NCBI RefSeq assembly: GCF_004519295.1
Contig: NZ_SOZH01000007.1
Span: 186,001-250,000 of the forward strand
Length of the DNA: 64,000 bases
Direction of reading: 5' to 3'
Source: Cellulosimicrobium funkei
Lineage (GTDB): Bacteria > Actinomycetota > Actinomycetes > Actinomycetales > Cellulomonadaceae
Below the pieces are notes generated by a model. It worked only from the letters and a program-made list of their open reading frames with translations, made no database searches and had not been told where the DNA came from. The translations under genes and the position numbers were made by a program. This document shows, piece after piece, positions 25,974 through 37,979 of this stretch; position 1 is the first letter of the stretch; every line of letters begins with the position of its first letter.

Positions 25974-27116
25974 TCAGCGACGAGTCGTCGCGGCCGTCGA
26001 GACGACCTCGCGGACGACCTGCGCGACGTACTCGACGTCGTCGTCCGTGAGGTTGGCGTGCATCGGGATGGCGATGTGCCGGGCGAACAGGTCGGCCGAC
26101 ACGGGGCACGCCTCCGTGGCGCCGTAGAGCGGCTGGACGTGGCTCGCATAGGTGCCGAAGTTGCAGCCCACACCACGCGAGCGCAGCGCGAGCGCGACGG
26201 CACCCCGGTCCAGCCCCGGGTCGAGCGTGAGCACGTACGACTGCCACGGGTGGGTCCGGTCCTCGAGCTCCACCGGCAGGGTCACCTGCTCCAGGTCACC
26301 GAGCAGCGTGGCGTAGCCCGCGGCCGCCTTCGTCCGGTTCTCGAGCAGCTGGGGCAGGCGTCGGACCTGCACGCGCATGATGGCCGCGCTGATGTCGGAC
26401 AGGCGGTAGTTGTAGCCGAGCTCGTCGAAGGACGGCACCGGGAGCTCGGTCGAGGCGTCGCGCACGATCGCCGGCGCGATCCCGTAGGTGTGGAGCTTGC
26501 GCGCGTGGTCGACGAGGTCGGCGCGGGCGCTCACGAGCGCGCCGCCCTCCCCCGCCGTGATGCCCTTGCGGCCGTGGAAGCTGAAGGCGGCGACGTCGGC
26601 GAGGCTCCCGGCCGGGCGGCCCTTGTACGTCGCGCCCGCGGCGCACGCCGCGTCCTCGACGAGCCACAGGCCGTGCTTGTCGGCGATCGCACGGAGCTCG
26701 TCGTAGTCGGCCGGCTGCCCGAAGACGTCGACCGCGACGATCCCGACCGTGCGCGGCGTGATCGCCGCCTCGACGGCTGCGGGGTCCATCGACCAGATGT
26801 CCGGACGAACGTCCGCGAAGACCGGCTTGGCGCCGGTCCACATGACCGAGTGCCCGGTCGCGGGGAAGGTGTAGTCGCCGACGATGACCTCGTCACCCGG
26901 CCCGGCCCCGAGGGCGAGGAGCGCGAGGTGGAGGGCCGACCCGCAGTTCGACGTCGCGAGGACGTGGGGCACCCCGGCGACCTGGGCGAAGTCCGCCTCG
27001 AGCCCGAGGCAGGCGGGCCCGGCTCCTGAGAGCCATCCGGACTCGAAGACGCCTGCGACCGCGGCAAGCTCCTCCTCTCCGACGGTGGGCTGGCCGAGTG
27101 CGACGTTCCGTGTCAT
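25974..27116 (-). CDS. DegT/DnrJ/EryC1-type aminotransferase (second)
   Basis: This 380-residue PLP enzyme has SNCGSALHLALLALG, DEVIVGDYTFPATG, VDVFGQP, VEDAACAAGA and FSFHGRKGITAGEGG, with Lys184 as the cofactor lysine. The HGRKxITAGEGG form is typical of enzymes aminating the 4-position of dTDP- or UDP-keto sugars, such as perosamine synthase types. It differs clearly from the first DegT protein at 22387. AGGAGG lies at an ideal distance before ATG 27116. It heads a three-gene operon with the epimerase and the acetyltransferase. Confidence 0.87.
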   Translation of the reverse strand: MTRNVALGQPTVGEEELAAVAGVFESGWLSGAGPACLGLEADFAQVAGVPHVLATSNCGSALHLALLALGAGPGDEVIVGDYTFPATGHSVMWTGAKPVFADVRPDIWSMDPAAVEAAITPRTVGIVAVDVFGQPADYDELRAIADKHGLWLVEDAACAAGATYKGRPAGSLADVAAFSFHGRKGITAGEGGALVSARADLVDHARKLHTYGIAPAIVRDASTELPVPSFDELGYNYRLSDISAAIMRVQVRRLPQLLENRTKAAAGYATLLGDLEQVTLPVELEDRTHPWQSYVLTLDPGLDRGAVALALRSRGVGCNFGTYASHVQPLYGATEACPVSADLFARHIAIPMHANLTDDDVEYVAQVVREVVSTAATTRR

Positions 27117-27136
27117 GTTCCTCCTAGGTCCGTCGA

Positions 27137-27142
27137 AGTCTA
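27137..27142 (-). promoter_or_regulatory. Predicted -10 of the second amino-sugar operon
   Basis: TAGACT on the minus strand. Transcription near 27130 would give a very short leader of about 14 bases carrying the AGGAGG site. Confidence 0.45.
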
Positions 27143-27203
27143 CCAACGCCCACGCCGCGCAGCGGCCCGCGACGGCGCCAGGGCGTGTCAAGGAAGGTTG
27201 CTC

Positions 27204-29231
27204 ATGGTCGTGGGTCGTCTGACGAGGGCGCTCGTCGTGCTCGTCGCCAGCATCGCGTTGCTCCTCCCCCTCTCCGGACCGGCCGCGGCGGACGAGACCG
27301 CGGTGCCCGACGCCGGTGGGAACTTCGAGCTGTGGGGGCACGGTTACGGCCACGGTCGAGGGCTGTCCCAGTGGGGCGCGCGCGGCGCCGCCTCGCTCGG
27401 GCAGTCGTCGGCGCAGATCCTCGGGTTCTACTACCCGGGGACGATTCTCACGGGGCAGCCGGACGAGCCGATCGTGGTCCGGCTGTCGACCGGCAGGTCC
27501 GGGGAGGTCGTCGTCGACGGCGAACCAGGGCTGGTGCTGCGCTGGGGCGGAGGCGACCTCCCGCTCCCGACGGTGTCTCCCCGGGGCAGCGCCGTGCTCA
27601 GCTGGCGCCTGGTCCGCCAGGGCTCCTCGGACCTCGTGCTCGACTACGTCGACGCATCCCGCGCGACGTGGGAGCGGTACAGCCTGGTCCCGGGCGTTTG
27701 GGGCACCTTCTACGCGGCGGACGGCGCCGTGCGGCTCGTCCGGCCGTCGTACGACCGGCGCGAGTACCGCGGCGGGGTCGGTGCCACCGTCGACAAGGGG
27801 GCGCTCGTCACCGTCAACATCGTCCCCCTGGAGAGCTACCTCCTGTCGGTCGTCCCTGCCGAGATGCCGTCGAGCTGGCCGGCCGCGGCGCTCGGGGCGC
27901 AGGCGGTGGCCGCCAGGACCTACGCGAGCCACCAGCGTCAGAACGCCGGGGGCCAGATCGACACGTGCGACACCACGGCGTGCCAGGTCTACTCCGGCAG
28001 GGCGTCGTACACGATGAACGGCACCCTGACGGCGACGCACGAGGCCGCCGCGACGACCGCCGCCATCGCGGCGACGTCGGGCAACGTGCTCATCACCGGG
28101 GGTCCTCGCAGCTACGCCTTCACGCAGTTCTCGGCGGCGAACGGAGGGTGGACGGCCGCGGGCTCGTTCCCGTACCTCTCCGCCCGCCCCGACCCGTACG
28201 ACGGCGTCGTGCCGAGCACCGCGAACGCGTGGACGGCCGTCGTCTCCTCCGCCTCGGTCCGGTCGGCCTACCCGACCGTCGGCACTCCCACGCGCCTGAC
28301 CGTGCTCGGGCGGTCGGGCAACGGCCGCTGGGGCGGTCGCGTCACGCAGGTGCGCGTCGAGGGGACGGCCGGGTCGGTCACCGTCACCGGTGACGCGTTC
28401 CGGTCGGCGTTCGGGCTGCGCTCCACGTGGTGGGCGGTGGCGGGCGGCACGCAGGGCAGCGGCGGGGTCGTCGCCGACGTCACCGGCGACGGCGTCCCCG
28501 ACGCCTACGGCCGCGACGCCACGTCGGGCACGCTGTCGTTCTACCCCGGCCGCGCCGACGGGACGTTCTCGCCGCCGCGGGTGGTCGGCTCCGGATGGGG
28601 GATGCACGACTGGATCGGCTCGCCCGGCGACGTCGACAAGGACGGTGTGCCCGACCTGTACGCGCGGGAGCGCAGCACCGGCACGCTCTGGCTCTACGGA
28701 CAGGCCCGCGACGGCCGGTCCACGTCCCGGCGTGCTGTCGGCACGGGCTGGCACACGGTCGACATGATCGTCGCCGCGGGCGACGTCACCGGCGACGGAC
28801 GGCCCGACCTGTACGCGCGGACCACCATGCTCGGTGACCTGCTGCTGTACGCGGGCCGCGCCGACGGGACGTTCGACCCTCCGCGGACCGTCAACTCCGG
28901 GTGGCACGCGCTGGACGCCGTGGTCTCCGTGGGCGACGTGACGGGCGACGGACGACCGGACCTCCTGGGGCGGCTGCGCTCGAACGGGTCGCTCGTGCTC
29001 TACCGCACCGGGCCCGGCGGGACCATCCTCGACGCGAAGGTCGTCAACTCCGGCTGGGGAGGGTTCGACCTGCTCGCGGGGTCGGCCGGCTCGGGCGGCT
29101 CCGCGCTCCTCGCTCGGGAGCCTGGGACCTCAGGCGGCCTGCTGCGCCGCTACCCGGTCGGTCCGGGCGGGACGATCCTCCCCGCCGGGCTCGTGGGCAG
29201 CGGGTGGGACCTGCACTCCGCGATCTCCTGA
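27204..29231 (+). CDS. Secreted SpoIID/LytB-domain protein with VCBS/FG-GAP-like repeats
   Basis: The protein of 675 residues has a Sec signal peptide ending near PAAADE, then the SpoIID start motif GHGYGHGRGLSQWGA, and its core VNIVPLESYLLSVVPAEMP with LGAQAVAARTYA. SpoIID-type proteins are lytic transglycosylases acting on peptidoglycan without stem peptides. The C-terminal third has four calcium-binding FG-GAP-like repeats based on DVTGDGxPDLYAR, forming a probable beta-propeller segment for binding glycan or surface. ATG 27204 follows AAGGAAGG by 7 bases. It ends directly against the convergent GtrB-like gene, with TGA and TCA abutting. Confidence 0.88.
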   Translation: MVVGRLTRALVVLVASIALLLPLSGPAAADETAVPDAGGNFELWGHGYGHGRGLSQWGARGAASLGQSSAQILGFYYPGTILTGQPDEPIVVRLSTGRSGEVVVDGEPGLVLRWGGGDLPLPTVSPRGSAVLSWRLVRQGSSDLVLDYVDASRATWERYSLVPGVWGTFYAADGAVRLVRPSYDRREYRGGVGATVDKGALVTVNIVPLESYLLSVVPAEMPSSWPAAALGAQAVAARTYASHQRQNAGGQIDTCDTTACQVYSGRASYTMNGTLTATHEAAATTAAIAATSGNVLITGGPRSYAFTQFSAANGGWTAAGSFPYLSARPDPYDGVVPSTANAWTAVVSSASVRSAYPTVGTPTRLTVLGRSGNGRWGGRVTQVRVEGTAGSVTVTGDAFRSAFGLRSTWWAVAGGTQGSGGVVADVTGDGVPDAYGRDATSGTLSFYPGRADGTFSPPRVVGSGWGMHDWIGSPGDVDKDGVPDLYARERSTGTLWLYGQARDGRSTSRRAVGTGWHTVDMIVAAGDVTGDGRPDLYARTTMLGDLLLYAGRADGTFDPPRTVNSGWHALDAVVSVGDVTGDGRPDLLGRLRSNGSLVLYRTGPGGTILDAKVVNSGWGGFDLLAGSAGSGGSALLAREPGTSGGLLRRYPVGPGGTILPAGLVGSGWDLHSAIS

Positions 29232-30212
29232 TCAGGCCTGCGGGGCGCCGTCGCGGACGGCTGCGGCGCGCCCCGCACGCACGACGTCGCGCACGACGAA
29301 GACCGGACGCCGACGCGCGTCGTCGCCGGCGCGCCAGACGTACTCCCCCACCACACCCAGGGCGACCATGTTCGCGCCGCCCACGGCGAGGACCAGACCC
29401 GCCACGAGGGCGATCCCGGCGGGCGCCCCCGGGAAGAAGGCCAGCACGAGGGACGTGAGGAGCGTCAGCGCCCCCAGGGCGCCGAGCGCCAGCCCCGCCG
29501 TGGTGAGCCAGCGGACGGGCGCGAAGGAGAACTCGACGAACGAGTCGACGACCAGCTTCACCTTCTTGGACGAGGTCCACTTGCTCACGCCGTGGGGGCG
29601 CGGGAGCTGCTCGAAGAACACGCGGCGCTGCTCGAAGCCGGACCAGGCGATCATCGCGAGGACGTTGCGGTTGTTCTCCGGCATGCGGGTGATGACGTCG
29701 ATCACGCGACGCGTGACGAGGATCTGGGACGGGCCCTCGGCCGGGTAGGTCGGGACCGTCGACGAGCGGTTGAAGACCTTGGAGAAGGTCTGCGCGAACG
29801 TCTCGGACGGGCCGCGACGCGTCGCGCGGACCGAGCGCAGCCCCCACACGACGTCGGCACCCGACCGCCACTCCTCCACGAAGCTCGCCACCGCCGAGAG
29901 CGGCTCCTGCCGGTCGGCGCTGAGCGTCAGCGCCGCGTCGCCCGTGCAGTGCGTGAGGCCCGCCGTGATCGCGGCGTGCGAGCCGAAGTTCCGGGAGAGC
30001 GACACCACGAGCGCCAGGTCGTCGTCGCGCAGGTGTGCGCGCACGGCGTCCGCGGTGCCGTCGGTCGACCCGTCGTCGACGAGCACGAGCTCGATCTCCA
30101 GGTCGTCGTGCGCAGCAACGATGTCTCGGTAGAAGTCGACGATCTCGCCCGCGCTCTCGTACTCGTTGAGCGCGGGGATGATCAGGCTCAGTCGGCCTGC
30201 CGTCGGGTTCAT
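29232..30212 (-). CDS. Family 2 glycosyltransferase with C-terminal membrane helices (GtrB/polyprenyl-phosphate sugar synthase type)
   Basis: The protein of 326 residues has a GT-A domain with LSLIIPALNEYESAGEIVDFYRD, VLVDDGSTDGT, LSRNFGSHAAITAGL and LSADRQEP, then two membrane helices near the C-terminus (ALGALGALTLLTSLVLAFF and IALVAGLVLAVGG). This is the layout of GtrB/DPM1-like enzymes that load a sugar on undecaprenyl phosphate at the inner leaflet. It is divergent from the large membrane protein at 30391, which is a good candidate to use the lipid-linked sugar outside. GGAG precedes ATG 30212. Confidence 0.87.
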   Translation of the reverse strand: MNPTAGRLSLIIPALNEYESAGEIVDFYRDIVAAHDDLEIELVLVDDGSTDGTADAVRAHLRDDDLALVVSLSRNFGSHAAITAGLTHCTGDAALTLSADRQEPLSAVASFVEEWRSGADVVWGLRSVRATRRGPSETFAQTFSKVFNRSSTVPTYPAEGPSQILVTRRVIDVITRMPENNRNVLAMIAWSGFEQRRVFFEQLPRPHGVSKWTSSKKVKLVVDSFVEFSFAPVRWLTTAGLALGALGALTLLTSLVLAFFPGAPAGIALVAGLVLAVGGANMVALGVVGEYVWRAGDDARRRPVFVVRDVVRAGRAAAVRDGAPQA

Positions 30213-30255
30213 GGTTCTCCGTCCTCGTGTCACGCTCCGCCTCGGGCGCCGTGCC

Positions 30256-30261
30256 ATGGTA
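30256..30261 (-). promoter_or_regulatory. Predicted -10 of the GtrB-like gene
   Basis: TACCAT on the minus strand would give a leader of about 36 bases that includes the CGGAGAA ribosome-binding site. Confidence 0.3.
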
Positions 30262-30320
30262 GCGATCGTCGCCGGTGCTCGACGACGGCCCGACGGGCCG
30301 GGACGCCCTCGCCCGGAGGC

Positions 30321-30326
30321 TAGACT
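30321..30326 (+). promoter_or_regulatory. Predicted -10 of membrane paralogue 2
   Basis: TAGACT starts a leader of about 58 bases before ATG 30391, with TGGAGG in the leader. Confidence 0.4.
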
Positions 30327-30390
30327 GTCCGACCGAGCCCGTGCCAGACCGCCCCCGGCGGTGGAACCGCTTCCTGGAGGATGTGCTGGA

Positions 30391-32559
30391 ATGAGCGTCG
30401 TCGCGCGCCCTGGACGACTTCGACAGTCCCTGCCGGCGGTGCTGACGCCGCTCGTCACCGTTCTGCTCGGGGTGGTGGCCGCGTGGCGGGGCAACGACTT
30501 CTTCTACGACGGCGACGCGCCGGAGTCGTTCGTCCCGCTCTGGCACCACTTCGGCGAGCAGCTGCGTGCCGGTGTCTGGCCGCAGATGGACCCGGCCGGG
30601 TGGATGGGCGGGAACTACGCCGCCGAGGCCGCCTACAGCCAGTGGAACCCGGTGATCCTGGGGAACTACGTCCTCACGTCGTTCTTCGACGACCTCGCGC
30701 TCGCCGGCGCGGTCGTCGCCATCGAGATGCTCGTGCTGCTCGCGGTGTGCACCTATCTGCTCGCCCGGTCCTACGGGGCCGGGTCATGGCCGGCCTTCGC
30801 CGTCGCGACCGCCCTCCCGGTGTCCGGGTTCACCCTCTTCTACGAGGCGGCGGGGTGGCCGGCGGGCCTCGCCGCGTTCGTGGGCGTCACCGCCTTCTGG
30901 TGGGTCGCCCACCGACAGGTCACCCGCGGCGGCTCGCCGCTCTTCACGTTCGTCGTCGGCTTCCTCGCGATGACCACGGGCAACCCCTACGCAGCCCTCG
31001 GGCTGGTCGTCGTGCTGGCTGCTCTCGGCGTGGAGCTCCTGATCGCGCGCCGCTGGCAGGGGCTGGTCTCGCTGGTCGTCACCGGCGCGCTCGTGGGCAT
31101 GACCGCGTGGCTCGTCTTCGGTCCCCTGCTCGGCACGCAGGACGTGACGTCGCGACAGGAGCTGGCACGGATCGCCAACGACACCTTCATGGTCCCGGAC
31201 CTGGGTGACATCGCCGGGTCGAGCACCGCCTCCTACCTGCCGTCCATCACGAACTGGGGCGGCGCCCTCGTGGAGCAGCTGCCCTCCGTGTACCTGGCAT
31301 GGTTCGTCCTGCCGCTCCTCCCGTGGCTGCGCTGGGGGGCGCTCGGAGCGCGCCTGCGCACCGCGCCGAGCCTGGCCGTGTTCGGCCTCGTCTTCGCGGT
31401 CATGGCGCTCGGGCCCTCGAACTTCTGGCTCTTCCGCTGGCCGCTGCGCGTCATCGAGTACCTGTACCTCGGTGTCCTCGTGGGCCTCGCCGTGGCGCTC
31501 ACCGCGGGGCTGGCGACGTCGCACGCCCGCGCCCGTGCGCTGGGCAGCCTCTCCCTGGTGCTCCTGGGCGCCTACCTCGCCTTCGCGGTCCGGCCCGAGG
31601 ACCAGCTGCGCCACGTCGCGGTCCTGGTCGTCACGCTCGGCCTGGTCGCCCTCGCCCTCCGTGTCGGCCGCCGCTCGACCGAGCAGCTCGCCGGTGTCCT
31701 GGCCGCGGGCACGCTCGTCTTCACCTTCTTCCAGACGTCGGTGTTCCCCAGCGACGGGAACCTCGGCACCTATCCCCCGTCGTCCGTGAGCGCGATCCGT
31801 GCGCAGGCGGACGGGTTCCGGGGCACGGTGCTCCAGCTGGCGAACCAGGGGCAGGCGACGTCCGAGTCGATCGAGTCGGCCCAGGTGCTGTTCGGCAACC
31901 TGCCCGTGGTCTCCGGCCACGAGTCCGTCAACCGCTACACGGGCATCGGCTACCGCGACTTCGCGAACGCGCTGTGCATCGACTACAAGGGCTCCGTCTG
32001 CCCCGAGGCGCTCGAGAAGGCTCTGCGCCCGGTCCGCGGCACGGAGGGGAACCTCCTCGACGCCCTGCGGGTCGAGACCCTCGTCCTCCAGCAGACGCAG
32101 TTCGAGGAGCAGATCGCGGACGGTCCGCCGGACGGCTGGCGCGTCGTGGAGGAGGACGACGAGCGTGCCGTGTGGGAGCGGATCGACCCCCTGACCCTCC
32201 CCGGGCGCGTCTCGGGCACGACGGGCGACCTCGAGGTCACCTCCTCGGACTCCTCGTTCGCCACCGAGACGGTCTCCGTCAGCGGCTCCGGGACGCTGAC
32301 CTTCGCCCGCCTGGCCTGGCCCGGCTACACCGCGACCGCGGACGGCGACGTGATCCCGATGAAGGTGAGCCCGGAGGGGCTGCTGCAGGTCGACGTCCCC
32401 GACGGCGCCGACCAGGTGACGGTCCAGTACACGACGCCTGCGGTGCGTTCGGGCGCGATCCTGGCAGGGCTCGCTCTCGTGCTCGCGCTGGGTCAGTCGG
32501 TGGCCCTGGGCATGGTCCGGCGCCGCCGCCGCGTCGCGCCGTCCTCGGTCCCCTCCTGA
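30391..32559 (+). CDS. Large polytopic membrane protein, putative GT-C-like glycosyltransferase (paralogue 2)
   Basis: The protein of 722 residues is clearly paralogous to the one at 14182-16428. About a dozen membrane helices are followed by an extracellular domain (RYTGIGYRDFANALCIDYKG near its middle) and a last helix before a basic tail. The first outer loop has GDAPESFVPLWHH, MDPAGWMGGNY and AEAAYSQWNP. Asp and Glu in this loop are the sort of residues GT-C enzymes use. It stands divergent from the GtrB-like transferase, which fits a pair that makes and then uses a polyprenyl-linked sugar. The function is inferred from architecture only. Confidence 0.75.
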   Translation: MSVVARPGRLRQSLPAVLTPLVTVLLGVVAAWRGNDFFYDGDAPESFVPLWHHFGEQLRAGVWPQMDPAGWMGGNYAAEAAYSQWNPVILGNYVLTSFFDDLALAGAVVAIEMLVLLAVCTYLLARSYGAGSWPAFAVATALPVSGFTLFYEAAGWPAGLAAFVGVTAFWWVAHRQVTRGGSPLFTFVVGFLAMTTGNPYAALGLVVVLAALGVELLIARRWQGLVSLVVTGALVGMTAWLVFGPLLGTQDVTSRQELARIANDTFMVPDLGDIAGSSTASYLPSITNWGGALVEQLPSVYLAWFVLPLLPWLRWGALGARLRTAPSLAVFGLVFAVMALGPSNFWLFRWPLRVIEYLYLGVLVGLAVALTAGLATSHARARALGSLSLVLLGAYLAFAVRPEDQLRHVAVLVVTLGLVALALRVGRRSTEQLAGVLAAGTLVFTFFQTSVFPSDGNLGTYPPSSVSAIRAQADGFRGTVLQLANQGQATSESIESAQVLFGNLPVVSGHESVNRYTGIGYRDFANALCIDYKGSVCPEALEKALRPVRGTEGNLLDALRVETLVLQQTQFEEQIADGPPDGWRVVEEDDERAVWERIDPLTLPGRVSGTTGDLEVTSSDSSFATETVSVSGSGTLTFARLAWPGYTATADGDVIPMKVSPEGLLQVDVPDGADQVTVQYTTPAVRSGAILAGLALVLALGQSVALGMVRRRRRVAPSSVPS

Positions 32560-32992
32560 GTCGTCCTTGGTCGTCCTGAGTCCTCCCGCGTCGGCCCGCG
32601 TCGACCCCTGAGCGGGGGGGCGTGGACGACGGGCGCTCCTCGGTCCGCGCCACCCGCCGCGCCGAGGGCTTCCCGGAGCGGACCGTCGCGTCCTGTCGCC
32701 AGCGTCCGGCTGCGCCCGAGGCGGGTGGTCGAGGGCGGCCCCGGGCCTCAGCCCGTCGCACGGGGAAGCCAGGTCCCCGAGCCCAGGCGCCGCGAAGGGG
32801 CGCAGCTCGTCGTCCACGCGCCGACGGGAGCGCACGGCTCGACGCGTGTCGGGGATCGCACGGCGACGAGCGACGGGGCCCCGCGCGTGGCGGGTGTCGA
32901 CCCGGCGGCGCGCAGCACGACGACGCCGAGCGGCCCACCCGTAGGCGGACCGCTCGGCGTCCTCTGCCGGCGTCGTCCCCGGCGTCACTCCG
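32560..32992. other. 433-base gene-free stretch between convergent genes
   Basis: No reading frame here has coding character or a recognisable motif. Just past the stop codon there are short imperfect direct repeats of GTCCTGAGTC and CGCGTCGRCCC type (32560-32612). The only other structure is the hairpin at 32922-32961. The rest looks like ordinary GC-rich spacer or decayed sequence. Confidence 0.5.
32922..32961. terminator. 12-bp hairpin after the galactan-export operon
   Basis: GACGCCGAGCGG at 32922-32933 pairs perfectly with CCGCTCGGCGTC at 32950-32961 across a 16-base loop. It lies 31 bases past the Wzt stop and also downstream of the convergent membrane protein. Confidence 0.6.
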
Positions 32993-33718
32993 TCAGTGCG
33001 ACGACCTCATGCGCTCGACGATCTCCACCGTCGGCCCGTCCCCGGTCAGCACCCCGCCCTCGAGGAGGACGCCCCGGTCGCACAGCTTGGCGACCATGTC
33101 GAGGTCGTGGCTGACGATCACCAGCGTGCGTCCCTCGTCGCGCAGCGAACGCACGCGGTCGAGGCACTTGCGCTGGAACGGCTCGTCGCCCACCGCGAGG
33201 ATCTCGTCGATGAGGAACACCTCGGGGTCGCTGTGCACCGCCACCGCGAAGGCGAGCCGGAGGAACATGCCCGAGGAGTAGAACTTCACCTCGGTGTCGA
33301 TGAACCGCTCGATCTCGCTGAACGCGACGATGTCGTCGAACCGTCGGGTGATGTCCTCCTCGGACATGCCGAGGATCGCACCGTTCAGGTAGACGTTCTC
33401 CCGCCCGCTGAGGTCCGGGTGGAAGCCCGCACCGACCTCGATGAGCCCGGCGACCCGGCCGCGGGTCCGCACGGTGCCCCGGTCGGGCTTCAGCACACCG
33501 GAGATGAGCTTGAGCAGCGTCGACTTGCCTGACCCGTTGAAGCCCAGGAGCGCGACCGTCTCGCCCTCGTCGATGGTCAGGTCCAGCGTGCTGAGCGCGA
33601 CGAACTCGTCCGCCAGACGCTGGCGCCGGATCGACGACATCGCGAGCTCCTTGAGGGAGCGGTTGTGCCGGAGCGTGAACGTCTTCTCGACGCCTCGCAC
33701 CTCGATGCTTGACACCAT
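32993..33718 (-). CDS. wzt: Polysaccharide ABC exporter, ATP-binding subunit
   Basis: The 241-residue ATPase of the Wzt/TagH/RfbE group has Walker A GFNGSGKS (59-66), Q-loop region IEVGAGFHPDLSGRENVYLN, signature YSSGM, Walker B VFLIDEILAVGD and switch His in VSHD. The GAGFHPDLSGREN block is diagnostic for polysaccharide and teichoic acid exporters. It drives transport of a lipid-linked glycan with the permease encoded 3 bases upstream. There is no C-terminal carbohydrate-binding extension, so export probably does not need a chain-end cap. It is the last gene of the glf operon. Confidence 0.93.
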   Translation of the reverse strand: MVSSIEVRGVEKTFTLRHNRSLKELAMSSIRRQRLADEFVALSTLDLTIDEGETVALLGFNGSGKSTLLKLISGVLKPDRGTVRTRGRVAGLIEVGAGFHPDLSGRENVYLNGAILGMSEEDITRRFDDIVAFSEIERFIDTEVKFYSSGMFLRLAFAVAVHSDPEVFLIDEILAVGDEPFQRKCLDRVRSLRDEGRTLVIVSHDLDMVAKLCDRGVLLEGGVLTGDGPTVEIVERMRSSH

Positions 33719-33721
33719 GTC

Positions 33722-34587
33722 CTACAGCTCCTGTGCGAAGCGCCCCTCGAGACGCTTGAAGACGGACTGCCCGGCGAACAGCACCAGGAGCGAGATGACG
33801 AGCCCTGCGACCGCGAACAGCCACAGGTGCGGCGGCATCTCGACCGTGCCGCTCGTGGTCCCCGGGTACCAGAACGCGTAGTGGAACAGCTCGACCGCCG
33901 CGGTGAGAGGGTTGAGCTGGTAGACGACGAACAACCACTCGGGCACGACGTCGCGCACCGCCTGCCACGGGTACAGCACCGGGCTGAGCCAGGTCGCGAC
34001 CATGACGATGAGGTCGACGAAGTTCTCGGCGTCGCGGTAGAACACGTTGACCGCGCCGAACAGCAGTCCGAGACCCAGGGCGAGCACCGCGACGATGCAG
34101 AAGCCCAGCAGCCCCGCGCCCAGCTCGGCGGCGTTGGGACGCCAGCCGAACAAGATCGCCCCGACGAGGAGCACGAGCAGCTGCGGGAAGAAGTGCACCG
34201 CGGAGACCCACAGCGACGAGACCGGGAACAGCTCGCGCGGGAGGTAGATCTTCCGCACGAGCGCGGCGTTGCCGACGACCGAGCGCGTGGCGTTCGAGAA
34301 TCCCTCGCCGAAGAAGTTGACGACGACGATCCCCGAGAAGAGGTAGACGGCGTAGTCCTCGACCCCCTTGCTCAGGCCGAGGAACAGCCCGAGCGCGAGG
34401 TAGAAGACGATGAACTGGACCGCCGGCTTGACGTAGGACCAGAGCATCCCGAGGACCGAGCCCCGGTAGCGGACACGCAGCTCCTTCTTGACGACGAGAC
34501 GCAGGAGGAACCTGTGCCTGACGACGTCGAGGAGCCCGTGCCCGCGACCGGGCTCGACCAGAGGGCGCTCTTCTGCGGCGGCCGTGC

Positions 34588-34591
<4 letters not shown>
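33722..34591 (-). CDS. wzm: Polysaccharide ABC exporter, permease subunit
   Basis: The protein of 289 residues has six membrane helices and the ABC-2 polysaccharide pattern: VVKKELRVRYRGSVLGMLWSYVKPAVQFIVFYLALG, VRKIYLPRELFPVSSLWVS and NVFYRDAENFVDLIVMVATWLSPVLYPW. It forms the channel for lipid-linked glycan export with Wzt. GTG 34591 overlaps the glfT2-like stop (GTGA), so they are co-translated. Position directly after glf and glfT2 suggests the cargo contains galactofuranose, as for Rv3783 in Mycobacterium. Confidence 0.92.
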
Positions 34592-37793
<3,202 letters not shown>

Positions 37794-37816
37794 TCAGTTG
37801 GTTTTGCAGCCACCAA

Positions 37817-37822
37817 AGCCTA
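37817..37822 (-). promoter_or_regulatory. Predicted -10 of the glf operon
   Basis: TAGGCT on the minus strand would give a leader of about 26 bases that ends in the GAGGAG site of glf. Confidence 0.45.
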
Positions 37823-37979
37823 GCGTGCAGGCGGCGCGCGCTCGGACGCCGGGGTCGGGGGCCGGCTTCCCTCACCGAACCTTCACCTCGGGCGCCCGCT
37901 CGGGCGGTGCACCGGGCCCGCAGGTGCCGTCGCGCCGGTGGCCGGGGCGTCGGTCCTCGGACGACGCCCCTGCTCGCTC

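Noticed and set aside
32560-32992. A possible small gene or pseudogene in the largest gap
   Set aside because: Frames in both directions are low-complexity with no start-site signals or family motifs. I could not support a decayed gene.
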